Positions 1-9,622 are shown, numbered from the stretch's first letter. The stretch is DNA of 64,000 bases from Iodobacter fluviatilis (GCF_004194535.1 NZ_CP025781.1:496001-560000), one strand, 5' to 3'. Numbers and translations: made by a program. Notes: generated from the letters alone by a model not told the origin.

Positions 1-765
1 GTGCCACTTCAATTTCTAACTGATCACGGCTTTCTGCCAAAGCACGGATTAATTGCTCACGCTCTTGTTCATTTTTTAATACATTACCTTGTAAGGAAGA
101 AAAGCCTTCTAATAGGCAATCAAGCTCATCTTGTACCACGGTGGCAAAAGCAGGGGGGGCAGGTACTTTTTCGATGCGATTCGCTTGCAATAAATGAGTA
201 TGAATAGTCAAAGCATCCAAACGCCGTACCACAACGCGGCGCAGTAACCATTGCAATACCAATAAAATACCGAGCACTAGAATAATTTGTGCAATAAAAA
301 AAGGCAGTACTCGAGATAACAGTTGAGACCATACCGCCGAGGCATCACCAATTAGGCTTAATGTGCCAACCGTGTTGCTGCTATTTTTATGGACTAAGGC
401 AACAGAATAGCTGAACTTATTTTCAACCCAATTGCTTAAGCCGCGCTCGTATCGAGCACCACTTGGCGTGATTAACACTACGCCAACAATACCGGGTAAA
501 GCTGCCAGCGCATCAAGCTCTTCATTAATAGTGGTTGGATCAATATCCCACAAAGCAGCCGTTAAGCGCGGGCCATGATCTTGAACAGTATTACTGAGAT
601 GTGTGCGTAATCCAGATGAAATATCAAAATAAACAATACCTGCATATGCAACAATCAAAATCAGCATAAATAATCCGCCAATCCGCAGTAATACTTTATT
701 CAAGCGCTTCGCTATCGGTTGAAAATTTCGCTTTAATCTAGATAACTTCGTCGAAGAATTGCCAC
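1..765 (-). CDS. Membrane sensor protein, N-terminal part (probable sensor histidine kinase), cut by window edge
   Basis: The reading frame runs off the left edge, leaving 255 residues. Visible are a short basic N-terminus, a membrane segment at about residues 26-48, a periplasmic loop of about 105 residues, a second membrane segment at about 154-176, and the start of a charged coiled coil (ELDCLLEGFSSLQ... to the edge). This two-helix layout with a cytoplasmic coiled coil is typical of sensor kinases; the HisKA/ATPase part is not in the window, so a GGDEF output is also possible. The start is taken as GTG directly after the stop codon of the upstream periplasmic binding protein gene and in the same frame. 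The better-spaced Shine-Dalgarno (AAGGAG) actually serves an ATG two codons before that stop. The pair probably forms a LuxP/LuxQ-like binding protein plus sensor unit (inference). Confidence 0.7.
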
Positions 766-1947
766 TCACTTCATACTACTCCTTACAATAAGCAACTTAC
801 CATACTGCGCGCAAGCCCTTGATTTATTTGTTTTTCCAGCTATTCCAATTGAGACGCAAGTATCCAAAGTAACCGAAGGCTGCCCGCTATAATTATTTAT
901 TTTAGGATTAATGGCTTTGCTGTATCGTGAAAAATCGTAATGGCTTAAACCTTGGCGGCTAAAACGCGATAAAAATAAATCCGCATTATTTGCATTCACC
1001 AAGCTAAACATAGGCAACTGTATCTGAGTACCTTGTGCGGAAAAATCATAGCCATGGGCATAATCATACAAAAGCACCATACTCCATGCCCCTAATAGGA
1101 AGTGCCCTGCTGCTAAAGCTGTCAAACGGCCATTTTTTATCATAGATATTGCATCATCAGAATGATTAATTGCCGAAACAAAAATGCCATGATCAGTCCC
1201 GTATCGACGCTCTAAGCTAGATAGCACGCCAAATGCCATCAGGTCGTTAGAACACCATACCGCCGCTAAATCAGGATAACGATCCAATAAGACGGCCATT
1301 TGCTCAGTAGCCAAACCACGGCTCCAATTCCCGTAAATGACTTGTTTAAGCTCCACATTGGGAAATTCTTGTAATGCATCTTGCAAACCCAATAAACGCT
1401 CTTGAGAAGCAGGCGTAGATTTATCCCCTGACATCGCCAACAATTGATATCGGCCATCTATACCAATTTTTTTACTCTGCACCAAACGCTTTAATAGCGT
1501 CTTTCCGGTTAAATAGCCAGCTTGGCGATTATCTGTCGTTAAACTACCAATCCAGTATTTTAATTTCTCCCTAGGCAATCCTGATTGCATGAGTTGCTCA
1601 GGGGTTAAATCATTAAATGCTAGTAGAGTAGGAATATGCGCACGCTCAGCAATCGCTAATAATGGTGGAGCCATTTGCCGCTCATTCACCACAATTAAAT
1701 AATCCGGCTTTGCCCCTTGATCAATAGCCTGCTGTAGCAACAAAGGCATACGCAAATGATCTCGCTCCGCATAAATAATGCGTAACTCCATTCCTAAGTC
1801 TTGCGCAGCAGCAGCCATGGATTGGCTTACGCTTACCCAAAATGCTTCGCTAGTTTTACCTGGATTAATAAATAGAACCGAAATAGCCCAGCTAGGAGAG
1901 CTACTCAACAGCAATATCAAAACACAGCAACAACGAAATATACTCAC
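766..1947 (-). CDS. Periplasmic substrate-binding protein (LacI/RbsB-like fold), partner of the downstream sensor
   Basis: 393 residues with a signal peptide (hydrophobic residues 7-21, cleavage likely after SPSWA). The sequence after it (VLFINPGKTSEAFWVSVSQ..., then AAVWCSNDLMAFGVL and ISMIKNGRLTALAAGH) has the pattern of type I periplasmic sugar/autoinducer binding proteins. No ABC permease or ATPase gene is next to it. Instead it is followed without a gap by a membrane sensor gene in the same frame. It is therefore more likely a sensory ligand-binding subunit than a transport component (inference). The last ~35 residues are basic and unlike the family's usual end, so the true C-terminus could differ. 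Ligand unknown. Confidence 0.8.
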   Translation of the reverse strand: MSIFRCCCVLILLLSSSPSWAISVLFINPGKTSEAFWVSVSQSMAAAAQDLGMELRIIYAERDHLRMPLLLQQAIDQGAKPDYLIVVNERQMAPPLLAIAERAHIPTLLAFNDLTPEQLMQSGLPREKLKYWIGSLTTDNRQAGYLTGKTLLKRLVQSKKIGIDGRYQLLAMSGDKSTPASQERLLGLQDALQEFPNVELKQVIYGNWSRGLATEQMAVLLDRYPDLAAVWCSNDLMAFGVLSSLERRYGTDHGIFVSAINHSDDAISMIKNGRLTALAAGHFLLGAWSMVLLYDYAHGYDFSAQGTQIQLPMFSLVNANNADLFLSRFSRQGLSHYDFSRYSKAINPKINNYSGQPSVTLDTCVSIGIAGKTNKSRACAQYGKLLIVRSSMK

Positions 1948-2073
1948 ATATCACCCATAAAATGAATAGGCCGAGCATTATGATGCAGCATGGATACTAC
2001 TTCCCCCAATGGCAGCCCGATGCGGCTCTTTCATCATTGTAATGCATGCCAATGACACGCCCTATGAACTGAA

Positions 2074-2673
2074 TCATATAGGCCTGCGACGAAACCACCC
2101 TGTAAGCGACAAACGCTCTCGCTTAGAAACTAATACTTCATGTTCAAATTGATTAGATAAAAAAACCACCAAACTACCACCTAATGGAGCAATATCCATA
2201 AATTGCTCTTTTTCTAAATATAAACGTAATTCCCCCCCATCATTTTCCTGCCATTCTGGGTTTAAATATAAAACAATAGTCACAACTCGGGTATCTTCTC
2301 CACGATGTTGATCTAAATGGCGCTTATAAAAACGACCAACCGGATACGTGGCAAAATGGCACTCCAACTCATCCAAACCCAAGTATAAATGCGCATTAAG
2401 CGCATGTTTTACCTCAGCTAACTGTGCTAATGCCGTAGCCGCCAGAGGGTCTGTTGGTTCAATCCAACAAATTTCATCCCCTCTAATTTTCTCCCGCACC
2501 GCACGCCCTTCTTTGCGGCCTACCCCTGCCTGATGAAATAAATTCTTCCGCTCTTGCATCACCTTAGCAAGAACATTTACCTCATGTTGATCTAAAAACT
2601 GTGGCAATACGGCAAAGCCCTTCTCGACTAAGCCATCAATCATTAACTCAATGCTCATTGCTACTTGTTTCAC
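2074..2673 (-). CDS. 2-oxoglutarate/Fe(II)-dependent oxygenase (SM-20/PHD-like)
   Basis: 199 residues. The double-stranded beta-helix iron site is visible: H119-x-D121 (in KRHLDQH), the distal H178 (QFEHEV) and, nine residues on, R187, the usual 2-oxoglutarate-binding arginine. GGELRLYL and GGSLVVFLS are the core strands. The family hydroxylates protein or small-molecule substrates using O2 and 2-oxoglutarate; the substrate cannot be told from sequence. The GTG start at 2673 overlaps the end of the upstream gene by 26 bp; an in-frame ATG at 2658 also overlaps it, so the two genes are probably translationally coupled. The choice between the two starts is open. Confidence 0.85.
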   Translation of the reverse strand: MKQVAMSIELMIDGLVEKGFAVLPQFLDQHEVNVLAKVMQERKNLFHQAGVGRKEGRAVREKIRGDEICWIEPTDPLAATALAQLAEVKHALNAHLYLGLDELECHFATYPVGRFYKRHLDQHRGEDTRVVTIVLYLNPEWQENDGGELRLYLEKEQFMDIAPLGGSLVVFLSNQFEHEVLVSKRERLSLTGWFRRRPI

Positions 2674-4654
2674 TCGATGTATTGTCTCTTGTTGGAATAA
2701 AGAAATCTGCTGGGCGCTTTAAGAAACGCCGCATTAATTGGCCCAATAGCGGCCGAGTCTGCCTAAAGGATAATTTACGCGAACGTAATGCCACCCAAAG
2801 CGCCAAGGAAAAACTAATCACTAGATTGGTCATACCAATAATAACCACGCCTAGCAATGAAATCACCGCAATTTGCCAGCTCATCTGAAAGTTCTGAGCA
2901 ACCAGTGCAAAAGAAAAATTAGCTGATGAAAAAGTAATATGGCGAATATCTATAGGCAAACCCAGCAACGTACCCACGGTGCCAATCGAACCCAGCATAA
3001 TACCAAAATAAAAATTACCCGCTAAAGCGCCTAAATTATTCTCAATATAATTAGCCATACTGCTGGCTCGGCTTTCACCAAACCAGCGTTTTAGCCAAGG
3101 AAGCGCGGCAATTCGTCCAGGAATTTCATTATAAATCGCTTTATTGTCATAATAACCTGAAATCAGCCCCGACATAAACAAACACACCCCAGCAATTGCG
3201 GCGTGGAAAATAGCGAGACTAGCAATCGGGCTTAAATCTTGCAATAAATGCGCAGCTTTTTCCGCTCCTACGAAAGGCTCCCCGAATTGCCACTGCCAAG
3301 CCACCCCCAACAGCAATGCCACCGGCATGGCGAGTAATACATTACCTGCAATCGCTACAAACTGAGTTCTAAATACGCTGACAATTAACTCAACCAGCTC
3401 GTTTAAACTGTCTTTTTGCTTAGAGGAGTAATGAATTGATGCGGCAATTTTAGCTGCCGTCATTGCGGGCTGTTTGGTGGCAACAGTAAAGTGCAGCATA
3501 TGAATCAGCATAAAACCAAAGGCATAATTAAAACTGAATGCAATTGCTTCTAGTACTAAAGGCAGGTGCGCCTTCGTAATTAAAATTTTAAACATCGCCA
3601 TAAAACCAACGACAAAACCCGCTCCTGCTGCGGATTTAAACATGCCAGCCCAATCACGGCGTGTTTCAGCAATATAGTGCTCGCCAGTATGGCTTGCATG
3701 TTCCGTGACTTGCAACGCCAGTAATTCAGTGTTTTCAGCAAATAAATCTCTTAAGCTATATTTGCGATTCTCTGCCAATACAAAAGCATGCAGGGTATTG
3801 AGTAAAGTCTTTGCTTTTTCTGTTGATGGCTCAGGATTTGCCAAAGTTAATAGCGTTTTTAGCCTATCAATATGCTGACGCAATCGAATCAATAAGTAGG
3901 TAAGACTAACAGATACCCCCTTCTTAGCTGCATTTTTACGTACCCTAGCAATAACTTCTTCACACTGAGCCAATAATACCCGAATCTGCAAGTCATCTTC
4001 GCTAGGCTTGCCATCATGGATTAAATCTTGGCGATAGCGCTCTATCCACGCCAATGTTTCTACATTCTGGCGCACAAATGGAGATTCAAAGCGTTCGATA
4101 TCAGGATGATTTTTAACAATTTCAGGCTCAAGCCCAATTGCAGAAACTCTGCAAGATAAAACTTGAATCGCCTCTAACATTTGCAGCAAAGTGCGATTGA
4201 TGCTGTCTCTATCCGTTTCATCATTAAAATGTAAGGCTTGGCCTAAATCAAACCAAACTTGATGGGGCACATTGCCAAACCAAATATGATCCTCTGGGTG
4301 ATTAAATGCCGCAGCAAATAAATCTTTTAATGAAGATAAATTAATGGTTGGGGGCAAAATCCGATGACCGATTCGTCGAACCAATGCATCATAAAGGCTT
4401 TCATTAGAAAGAATACCCGTGTCGGTATAAAGATGAACCTGCTTACTGGTCGATAATATATGTAATAAGTGGCGTCGTAACCCACCGCGCAGTTCAATAT
4501 TTTGCTCTAGTAAATAGCAAAGCGCTTGAATATTATTGATCGCTTGTGTGGTGTCATTCACTTTAGTGGGACGCAATGCGGCAATCAAATTGATGATTAG
4601 TTCAACAGCTTGATCTACTGCTGTTGCCTGCATTGTTTTCAGTATTTTTTCCAT
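2648..4654 (-). CDS. Gcr-type 'site-specific recombinase' membrane protein
   Basis: 668 residues. The N-terminal ~340 residues are soluble and helical. The C-terminal half has several membrane segments (for example AAGAGFVVGFMAMFKI, LLAMPVALLLGVAW, SLAIFHAAIAGVCLFMSGLISGY and ISLLGVVIIGMTNLVISFSLALWVAL). This matches the family annotated as site-specific recombinase after gonococcal Gcr (SpecificRecomb, PF10136). The architecture is that of a polytopic membrane protein and no tyrosine or serine recombinase motif is visible, so the recombinase name should be treated with caution. Its 3' end overlaps the oxygenase gene. Confidence 0.8.
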   Translation of the reverse strand: MEKILKTMQATAVDQAVELIINLIAALRPTKVNDTTQAINNIQALCYLLEQNIELRGGLRRHLLHILSTSKQVHLYTDTGILSNESLYDALVRRIGHRILPPTINLSSLKDLFAAAFNHPEDHIWFGNVPHQVWFDLGQALHFNDETDRDSINRTLLQMLEAIQVLSCRVSAIGLEPEIVKNHPDIERFESPFVRQNVETLAWIERYRQDLIHDGKPSEDDLQIRVLLAQCEEVIARVRKNAAKKGVSVSLTYLLIRLRQHIDRLKTLLTLANPEPSTEKAKTLLNTLHAFVLAENRKYSLRDLFAENTELLALQVTEHASHTGEHYIAETRRDWAGMFKSAAGAGFVVGFMAMFKILITKAHLPLVLEAIAFSFNYAFGFMLIHMLHFTVATKQPAMTAAKIAASIHYSSKQKDSLNELVELIVSVFRTQFVAIAGNVLLAMPVALLLGVAWQWQFGEPFVGAEKAAHLLQDLSPIASLAIFHAAIAGVCLFMSGLISGYYDNKAIYNEIPGRIAALPWLKRWFGESRASSMANYIENNLGALAGNFYFGIMLGSIGTVGTLLGLPIDIRHITFSSANFSFALVAQNFQMSWQIAVISLLGVVIIGMTNLVISFSLALWVALRSRKLSFRQTRPLLGQLMRRFLKRPADFFIPTRDNTSSETSSNEH

Positions 4655-4671
4655 TCAGGACTCTTTGTATA

Positions 4672-4857
4672 TCATTCATATGAGAGCGTATTAATTAAAA
4701 CGTCACATCCCTGCATATTAAAAATAAGCTTATAGGCAGCAAAAAGTGGAGATTTAAAACCACATATACTTAATACAGCACGCTCCACCTCTAATAAACC
4801 AATACGAATTGGACGGGAATCATGCATCGTTGGCAAGCCACCTTTTCCCTTTTCCAA
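4672..4857 (-). pseudogene. Short ORF upstream of the Gcr-like gene, possibly a receiver-domain remnant
   Basis: 61 codons, or 51 from an internal ATG, 17 bp upstream of the membrane protein gene. The stretch RPIRIGLLEVERAVL followed by AYKLIFNMQGCDVLI is faintly like the first strand and helix of a response-regulator receiver domain. It ends far too early to be a working receiver and lacks the phosphoacceptor aspartate. I see no convincing ribosome binding site. It may be a degraded gene end or chance coding. Confidence 0.2.
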
Positions 4858-4998
4858 CTTATTACAATTTTGCAGGCCTTATGCTACTGCGTTTACAAAC
4901 AAAATTAGCACCTAGAATAGCCCATTTTATTTTTCCCTTATGTACAATCAAGCCAATAAAATCAGATCATCACCCTGATGACGATGTGGGAGTGCGAT

Positions 4999-6972
4999 AT
5001 GTATTTGATTTACTTAGTATTAACGGTCTTTATCTTGCTGATCAATTTAGCAGCATTGGGTCGTGTGTTTACTTATTACTTTGCCGATGCTCAGATTGCA
5101 CGAGCCAGCGGCACGTTAACATTACTCACTAGCTTATTCTTTATTGAACATTTCGTGGGGCTTGGATCACTCAACTGGGTTTGGCCACTGAGTACTTTAT
5201 GCAGTATTGCAATTCTATTCAAACACTGGAAAACAGGGGGCTGGCGCGCTGAGCTACCCTTTTGGCTGCCCTTTCTCTACGTCTTTGCTTGGCGCTTTGT
5301 GTTCCCCGATATTGACGGGCAATCTGAACATCTTACCGACTTAGCCTTTATCTCCAATTACATCAGTGGCAGCCGCCTTCCCCCCAGCGATGTTTGGCTG
5401 CCTGCCTACAAGTTTGATATCTATTATGGCTTCTTGCATTACGCCACAGCCTTAGCGGGCCGAATACTCGCCCTACCTGCTGGCCTCGCCATGAACCTAG
5501 GTTTTTGCTTAACGATTGCTTTTAGCATGAGCTTAGCTTGGAGTGTTGTGTACCATTTTTGTTCAATAACTTGGAAAAAATTCCTAGTTATTGCAGCCTT
5601 ATTAATGGGTGGTACAGGCGTTTCTCCACTCGTACCGATACTTTACTCACAAACTGACGCTAGCCCAATTGCCAATACGCAGGCTGCCGTAAATCAACTC
5701 TGGGCCAACACGCGCTTTACTGGGCTTTACGATCAGCAAATCAATACCCCTGCCGGAGCCGCCCTATTTCCTAAGGTGGCAGAGAGTGCTCCACGCGAGC
5801 TTCCACTTGAAACACTGGCTTACTATGTCTATTTGGGCGATTTGCATCCGCCGCTAGCAGGGTTTGCGCTGCTATTTTTTGCGCTAGCGCTGATGATTAA
5901 GTTAGAAAGAACGCAGCAAGCAAAGCCACTTTCTATAGCACTTGGGGCAAGCCTGCCGCTGCTATTGGCCGTTAATGCTTGGAATCTACCCTTGCAAGGT
6001 TTGCTGCTTCTGGCATGGTGTGGCTATCGTCGCCACTCAGGGCAAAGCTGCTATTTTAAACATCTGATCTTTGGCGCAAGTCTAGCCTTACTACTGCTTT
6101 ACCCCTTCATTAATAGCTATGCACCCAACGCGCTTTCAGCGGGATTTGCCTTTGTTGTGAGCGAAGATCACACCCCGTTACGCCAAGGCTTAGCTATTTG
6201 GTGGCCAGTATTATGGTTAGCGGCCCTCGCCCTCAGCCAAGGGAAAGAAAATAAACTCGCATTATGGTGCGCGGCTGGCGTACTGCTTTTACTTGTAGGT
6301 ATGGAGTTCATCTATATCAATGATCCCCTTTCTGGCAGCTATAACCGGTTTAATTCCACATTAAAATGGTGGTCTTGGCTTTATCCTGCGGCCCTCTTAT
6401 TACTGGGCTCAATCAACCTAAGCAGCCAAGCGTACTGGCGGCGTTGCCTTGCCGCCGTGCCCCTGCTTGCCGTCTGTACTTATGCTCTACCCCAAGCACA
6501 ATATTGGCTTTATCAGCCCAAAACAAGCCTTGGTCAATTAGCCGGAGATGGCTGGCTAAAAAATGATGTTGCCCATTGGGCGATTCTTAAACATCTGCGC
6601 AGCGCCGAAAAAGGCTTGGTCTTAGAGGGCTTAGATGCTGGCTCTTATACAGCAGCTAGCGCCTTTGCCCTGCATAGCGGCCAAGCTGCCGCCTTAGGTT
6701 GGCCAGATCATGAAAGCTTGTGGCGTAATCAAGCGCCCTTTATTCAAGCCCAAGCGGATAAAATTAGGGCATTTTATCACGGTAATTTACCCGATGCTGG
6801 GCCTTGGCTAGTCAGCCAAAATATTCGCTACATTGTATGGAGCCGCTTCGATCAAGCTCGCTCCCCTGCGGCTTTTGCCCTGCTGCGTCAGCAACTAACA
6901 GCACAGTATGCATGGCGTATACTGCTGGCAGAAAATGGCATGGAATTTGGTGTGTGGGAACAACGCAACTAG
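4999..6972 (+). CDS. DUF2298 (YYY-type) polytopic membrane protein
   Basis: About 657 residues with a dozen or more predicted membrane helices. The family signature GDLHPP is present near residue 280 (YYVYLGDLHPPLAGF), and a second conserved patch, NRFNSTLKWWSWLYPAALL, lies about 175 residues later. Both are typical of the DUF2298/Chlor_Arch_YYY family, whose fold resembles GT-C glycosyltransferases; no reaction is established. The soluble tail (residues ~525-657) probably sits outside the membrane. I prefer the ATG at 4999, which has GGGAG six bases upstream; an in-frame ATG at 4978 has no ribosome site. The gene stands alone and ends at a strong hairpin. Confidence 0.8.
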   Translation: MYLIYLVLTVFILLINLAALGRVFTYYFADAQIARASGTLTLLTSLFFIEHFVGLGSLNWVWPLSTLCSIAILFKHWKTGGWRAELPFWLPFLYVFAWRFVFPDIDGQSEHLTDLAFISNYISGSRLPPSDVWLPAYKFDIYYGFLHYATALAGRILALPAGLAMNLGFCLTIAFSMSLAWSVVYHFCSITWKKFLVIAALLMGGTGVSPLVPILYSQTDASPIANTQAAVNQLWANTRFTGLYDQQINTPAGAALFPKVAESAPRELPLETLAYYVYLGDLHPPLAGFALLFFALALMIKLERTQQAKPLSIALGASLPLLLAVNAWNLPLQGLLLLAWCGYRRHSGQSCYFKHLIFGASLALLLLYPFINSYAPNALSAGFAFVVSEDHTPLRQGLAIWWPVLWLAALALSQGKENKLALWCAAGVLLLLVGMEFIYINDPLSGSYNRFNSTLKWWSWLYPAALLLLGSINLSSQAYWRRCLAAVPLLAVCTYALPQAQYWLYQPKTSLGQLAGDGWLKNDVAHWAILKHLRSAEKGLVLEGLDAGSYTAASAFALHSGQAAALGWPDHESLWRNQAPFIQAQADKIRAFYHGNLPDAGPWLVSQNIRYIVWSRFDQARSPAAFALLRQQLTAQYAWRILLAENGMEFGVWEQRN

Positions 6973-7011
6973 TTTTCTAACATCGATTCAACTTGAAATC
7001 ATGTGCTTGAG

Positions 7012-7057
7012 ATAAGAATGCGCATCATAAAAAATATTTTACGCTGCGCATTCTTAT
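7012..7057. terminator. Bidirectional terminator between convergent genes
   Basis: Perfect 13-bp inverted repeat (ATAAGAATGCGCA and its complement) around a 20-base AT-rich loop. It lies between the end of the DUF2298 gene and the end of the convergent DUF1289 gene. The U tract is weak on both sides. Confidence 0.6.
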
Positions 7058-7074
7058 TTAAAGCTGCAAAAAAC

Positions 7075-7278
7075 TCACCTTAACCATGGTGCAATTCTAC
7101 CTCCTCGGAGCCATTGCTGCTCTAAGCGAGCCCAGATTTTCTCCTTCTGCTCCTCAGTCATCATCACCCACGTTGATACTTCTACAACACTGCGTCCACA
7201 GCCGCGGCATATCTCATCCCCTAGTGCCGTTGAGCAAACAGCGATACAAGGTGAGCTAGGGCGCTCTTTTTTTAACAT
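7075..7278 (-). CDS. DUF1289 small cysteine-rich protein
   Basis: 67 residues from the ATG at 7278, which is preceded by GGAGG at good spacing. An upstream in-frame start at 7323 adds 15 unlike residues and lacks such a site. The pattern PCIAVCS...DEICRGCGRSVVEVSTWVMMTEEQKEKIWARL matches the DUF1289 (YdhL-like) family: C-x3-C then C-x2-C, followed by a helix. The four cysteines suggest metal or Fe-S binding, not proven for the family. It stands alone and converges on the DUF2298 gene. Confidence 0.85.
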   Translation of the reverse strand: MLKKERPSSPCIAVCSTALGDEICRGCGRSVVEVSTWVMMTEEQKEKIWARLEQQWLRGGRIAPWLR

Positions 7279-7413
7279 ACTCCCTCCACAATGAACCGCT
7301 GACGGCAGCTTCGCCAGCGCCAAATTTAAAATAAATTAAACTGTCACATAAAGTACCCGAATCTGTCATCAAACGTCGGCACTATGACAAAATCACCTAG
7401 CTGAGCTACTAGC

Positions 7414-8232
7414 ATGTCGGAGAGCACTCTCAAGTTTCGCAGTATATGGATCTCTGACTTGCATCTAGGCACCTCAGGCTGCCAGACTGCGCACCTACTT
7501 GATTTTTTAAAACACTGCGATTCAGACCATCTCTATTTAGTGGGCGATATCATTGACGGCTGGGCCTTAAGACGCTCATGGTTTTGGCAACAAAGCCATA
7601 ATGATGTGATCCAAAAAATTCTTAGAAAAGCCCGAAAAGGCACCAAAGTAACTTATATCCCCGGCAATCATGACGAAGGCGCTCGGCAATTTTTAGGCCT
7701 TATGTTTGGCGACATCATCATTGAAGATGAAGTGATTCATACCATGGCTAATGGTAAACGCTTCTTGGTGCTGCACGGCGATAAATTTGATGGAGTGGTG
7801 CAATGCGCAAAATGGCTGGCCATTGTGGGCGATCGCCTTTATACCATTACATTAAAACTGAATCATTTATTTAACCGAGCTCGCGCTCGCCTAGGATTAG
7901 GTTACTGGTCACTTTCACAATTTCTTAAGCATAAAGTCAAAACAGCAGTTAGCTTTGTTTCTAATTTTGAAGCCGCCGTCGCCAGTGAAGCGAAAGTACG
8001 TGGTTTAGATGGCGTCATTTGTGGCCATATCCACAAAGCAGAGATGCGTGAAATTAATGGTGTTCTTTACTGTAATGATGGCGATTGGGTAGAAAGCCTC
8101 ACCGCTTTAGTTGAGCTAGCTGATGGTGAATTACGGATTATTACTTGGCAAAAGTTCTTTATCGACCAGCAAGCAGAGCTGATCAATTTATACGCTCCTC
8201 ATCCTCCTCTTTTCCAAGGAATTGCAGCATGA
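7414..8232 (+). CDS. Calcineurin-like metallophosphatase (UDP-2,3-diacylglucosamine pyrophosphatase-like)
   Basis: 272 residues with all metallophosphatase motifs: D15-L-H17 (SDLHLG), GDIIDG, PGNHDEG, LHGDKFD and GHIHKAE. The spacing matches the LpxH-like family that hydrolyses UDP-2,3-diacylglucosamine. Members paired with a glycosyltransferase, as here, often form a second lpxH-like locus whose exact substrate is unclear. Its stop overlaps the start of the next gene (ATGA), so the two are translationally coupled and probably act together in lipid or envelope sugar metabolism (inference). Confidence 0.85.
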   Translation: MSESTLKFRSIWISDLHLGTSGCQTAHLLDFLKHCDSDHLYLVGDIIDGWALRRSWFWQQSHNDVIQKILRKARKGTKVTYIPGNHDEGARQFLGLMFGDIIIEDEVIHTMANGKRFLVLHGDKFDGVVQCAKWLAIVGDRLYTITLKLNHLFNRARARLGLGYWSLSQFLKHKVKTAVSFVSNFEAAVASEAKVRGLDGVICGHIHKAEMREINGVLYCNDGDWVESLTALVELADGELRIITWQKFFIDQQAELINLYAPHPPLFQGIAA

Positions 8233-9275
8233 ATATTCTGATTGTGACAGATGCATGGGAACCTCAAGTCAACGGCGTAGTACGCACGCTCAAGCAAACA
8301 CGCCAAGAACTAGAACACTTGGGACACATCGTTGACGTACTCTCTCCTCTCGAATTTCGCACCATTCCTTGTCCTACGTATCCCGAGATTCAACTCTCTT
8401 TATTTCCAAGCAGGAAAATCGCCCAACGTATTAAAACCTTTCACCCTGATGCCATTCATATCGCCACAGAAGGACCACTCGGCTTAGCTGCCCGTCGCTA
8501 TTGTATAAAAAATAAACTTCCATTTACCACAGCCTATCACTCACGTTTTCCAGAATATGTTCAGCTTCGTTTTGGCATTCCTCTTTCCTGGACTTACGCT
8601 TGGCTAGCTCGTTTCCATAATGCAGCTGAAGCGGTCATGGCCCCTACTCACGTTGTTGTGAATGATCTAGAAGCGCGTGGCTTTAAAAAAGTAGTAATGT
8701 GGTCACGCGGGGTAGATTTAAAAATATTTAGCCCCAGCGACAGAGACCGGCTACAAACTCGTCATCCTATTTTTGTTTATGTAGGCCGCGTTGCGGTTGA
8801 AAAAAATATTGAAGCTTTTTTACAACTCGATCTACCTGGCTCTAAATGGGTTTGCGGTGATGGTCCAGCAGCAGCACAATTGCGCCTCAAATATCCTGGA
8901 ATCAATTGGCTCGGTGTCTTAAGCCAAGAAGAATTAGCCAAGGTCTATAACGCTGCTGATTCGTTTGTATTCCCATCAAAAACCGACACATTTGGGCTGG
9001 TATTGCTAGAGGCCATGGCCTGTGGCTGCCCTGTTGCTGCATATCCAGTCACAGGACCCATCGATGTTATCGGCAAAGATGGCCCTGGCGCACTCTGCGA
9101 AGACTTACAAAAAGCATGTCTAGATTCATTAAAAATCAGTCGAGAAGACGTACGTAAACATGCCAAAAAATTCTCATGGGCCGCAGCAAGCCAGCAATTT
9201 CTAACCCATCTTCACCCATTTACCCCTACAGCACAGAACGAACTAGCTCTTAGCATGGCCAATACTGGCGAATAA
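8229..9275 (+). CDS. Glycosyltransferase family 4 protein (GT-B fold)
   Basis: 348 residues starting at the ATG that overlaps the upstream stop codon (ATGA). A longer in-frame reading from 8145 is just the other frame of the phosphatase gene. N-terminal domain: VTDAWEPQVNGVVRTLKQT, typical of GDP-mannose-dependent lipid mannosyltransferases and SQD2-like enzymes. C-terminal domain: VYVGRVAVEKNIEAFL and the nucleotide-sugar site FPSKTDTFGLVLLEAMACGCPV with the E-x7-E type motif. It likely transfers a sugar to a lipid carrier at the inner membrane. The coupled phosphatase gene supports an envelope glycolipid role, but donor and acceptor are not determinable. Confidence 0.85.
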   Translation: MNILIVTDAWEPQVNGVVRTLKQTRQELEHLGHIVDVLSPLEFRTIPCPTYPEIQLSLFPSRKIAQRIKTFHPDAIHIATEGPLGLAARRYCIKNKLPFTTAYHSRFPEYVQLRFGIPLSWTYAWLARFHNAAEAVMAPTHVVVNDLEARGFKKVVMWSRGVDLKIFSPSDRDRLQTRHPIFVYVGRVAVEKNIEAFLQLDLPGSKWVCGDGPAAAQLRLKYPGINWLGVLSQEELAKVYNAADSFVFPSKTDTFGLVLLEAMACGCPVAAYPVTGPIDVIGKDGPGALCEDLQKACLDSLKISREDVRKHAKKFSWAAASQQFLTHLHPFTPTAQNELALSMANTGE

Positions 9276-9308
9276 AGTAGTGATGTTTGCGCCTTTCTTC
9301 CGCCAAAA

Positions 9309-9345
9309 GCAAAACCCCCGCCTCTTTCGAGTACGGGGGTTTTGT
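9309..9345. terminator. Bidirectional rho-independent terminator (rrn operon / glycosyltransferase)
   Basis: Inverted repeat CAAAACCCCCG ... CGGGGGTTTTG with a 12-base loop and a T run on both strands. It sits between the glycosyltransferase stop (9275) and the 3' end of 5S rRNA, so it serves both convergent transcripts. Confidence 0.85.
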
Positions 9346-9360
9346 TTACGGCTTAGGGTG

Positions 9361-9474
9361 TCTGGCAATGACCTACTTTCACACAGGTAATCTGCACTAT
9401 CATCGGCGCTAAGGTGTTTCACTGTCCTGTTCGGGATGGGAAGGAGTGGGGCCACCTCGCTATGGTCGCCAGAC
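9361..9474 (-). rRNA. rrf: 5S ribosomal RNA
   Basis: About 114 nt. On the minus strand it begins GTCTGGCGACCATAGCG and ends CATTGCCAGAC, so the ends pair as the 5S terminal helix. The central CCCATCCCGAACAG loop is diagnostic. It is the last gene of the rRNA operon and is followed by the terminator. Ends are good to a few bases. Confidence 0.93.
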
Positions 9475-9622
9475 TTTAACGGGTTAACTCGTTGCACTTA
9501 TTGCTCTGCAACGCGTTCAGTTCAATAGAAGAAGTAATATATTGCTTTGTATTGCTTGTTTCTCAAATTTAGTTTTCTAATCTGGGTAGATTATACCGTC
9601 GCACACACGCGCTTCAGGTTAT

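Noticed and set aside
2648-4654. True site-specific recombinase activity for the Gcr-like protein
   Set aside because: It has multiple membrane helices and no tyrosine or serine recombinase catalytic motif; only the family name is kept.
8145-8228. Longer glycosyltransferase start
   Set aside because: The added 28 codons are another frame of the phosphatase gene; the ATGA overlap start at 8229 begins with the family's MNILIVTDAW.
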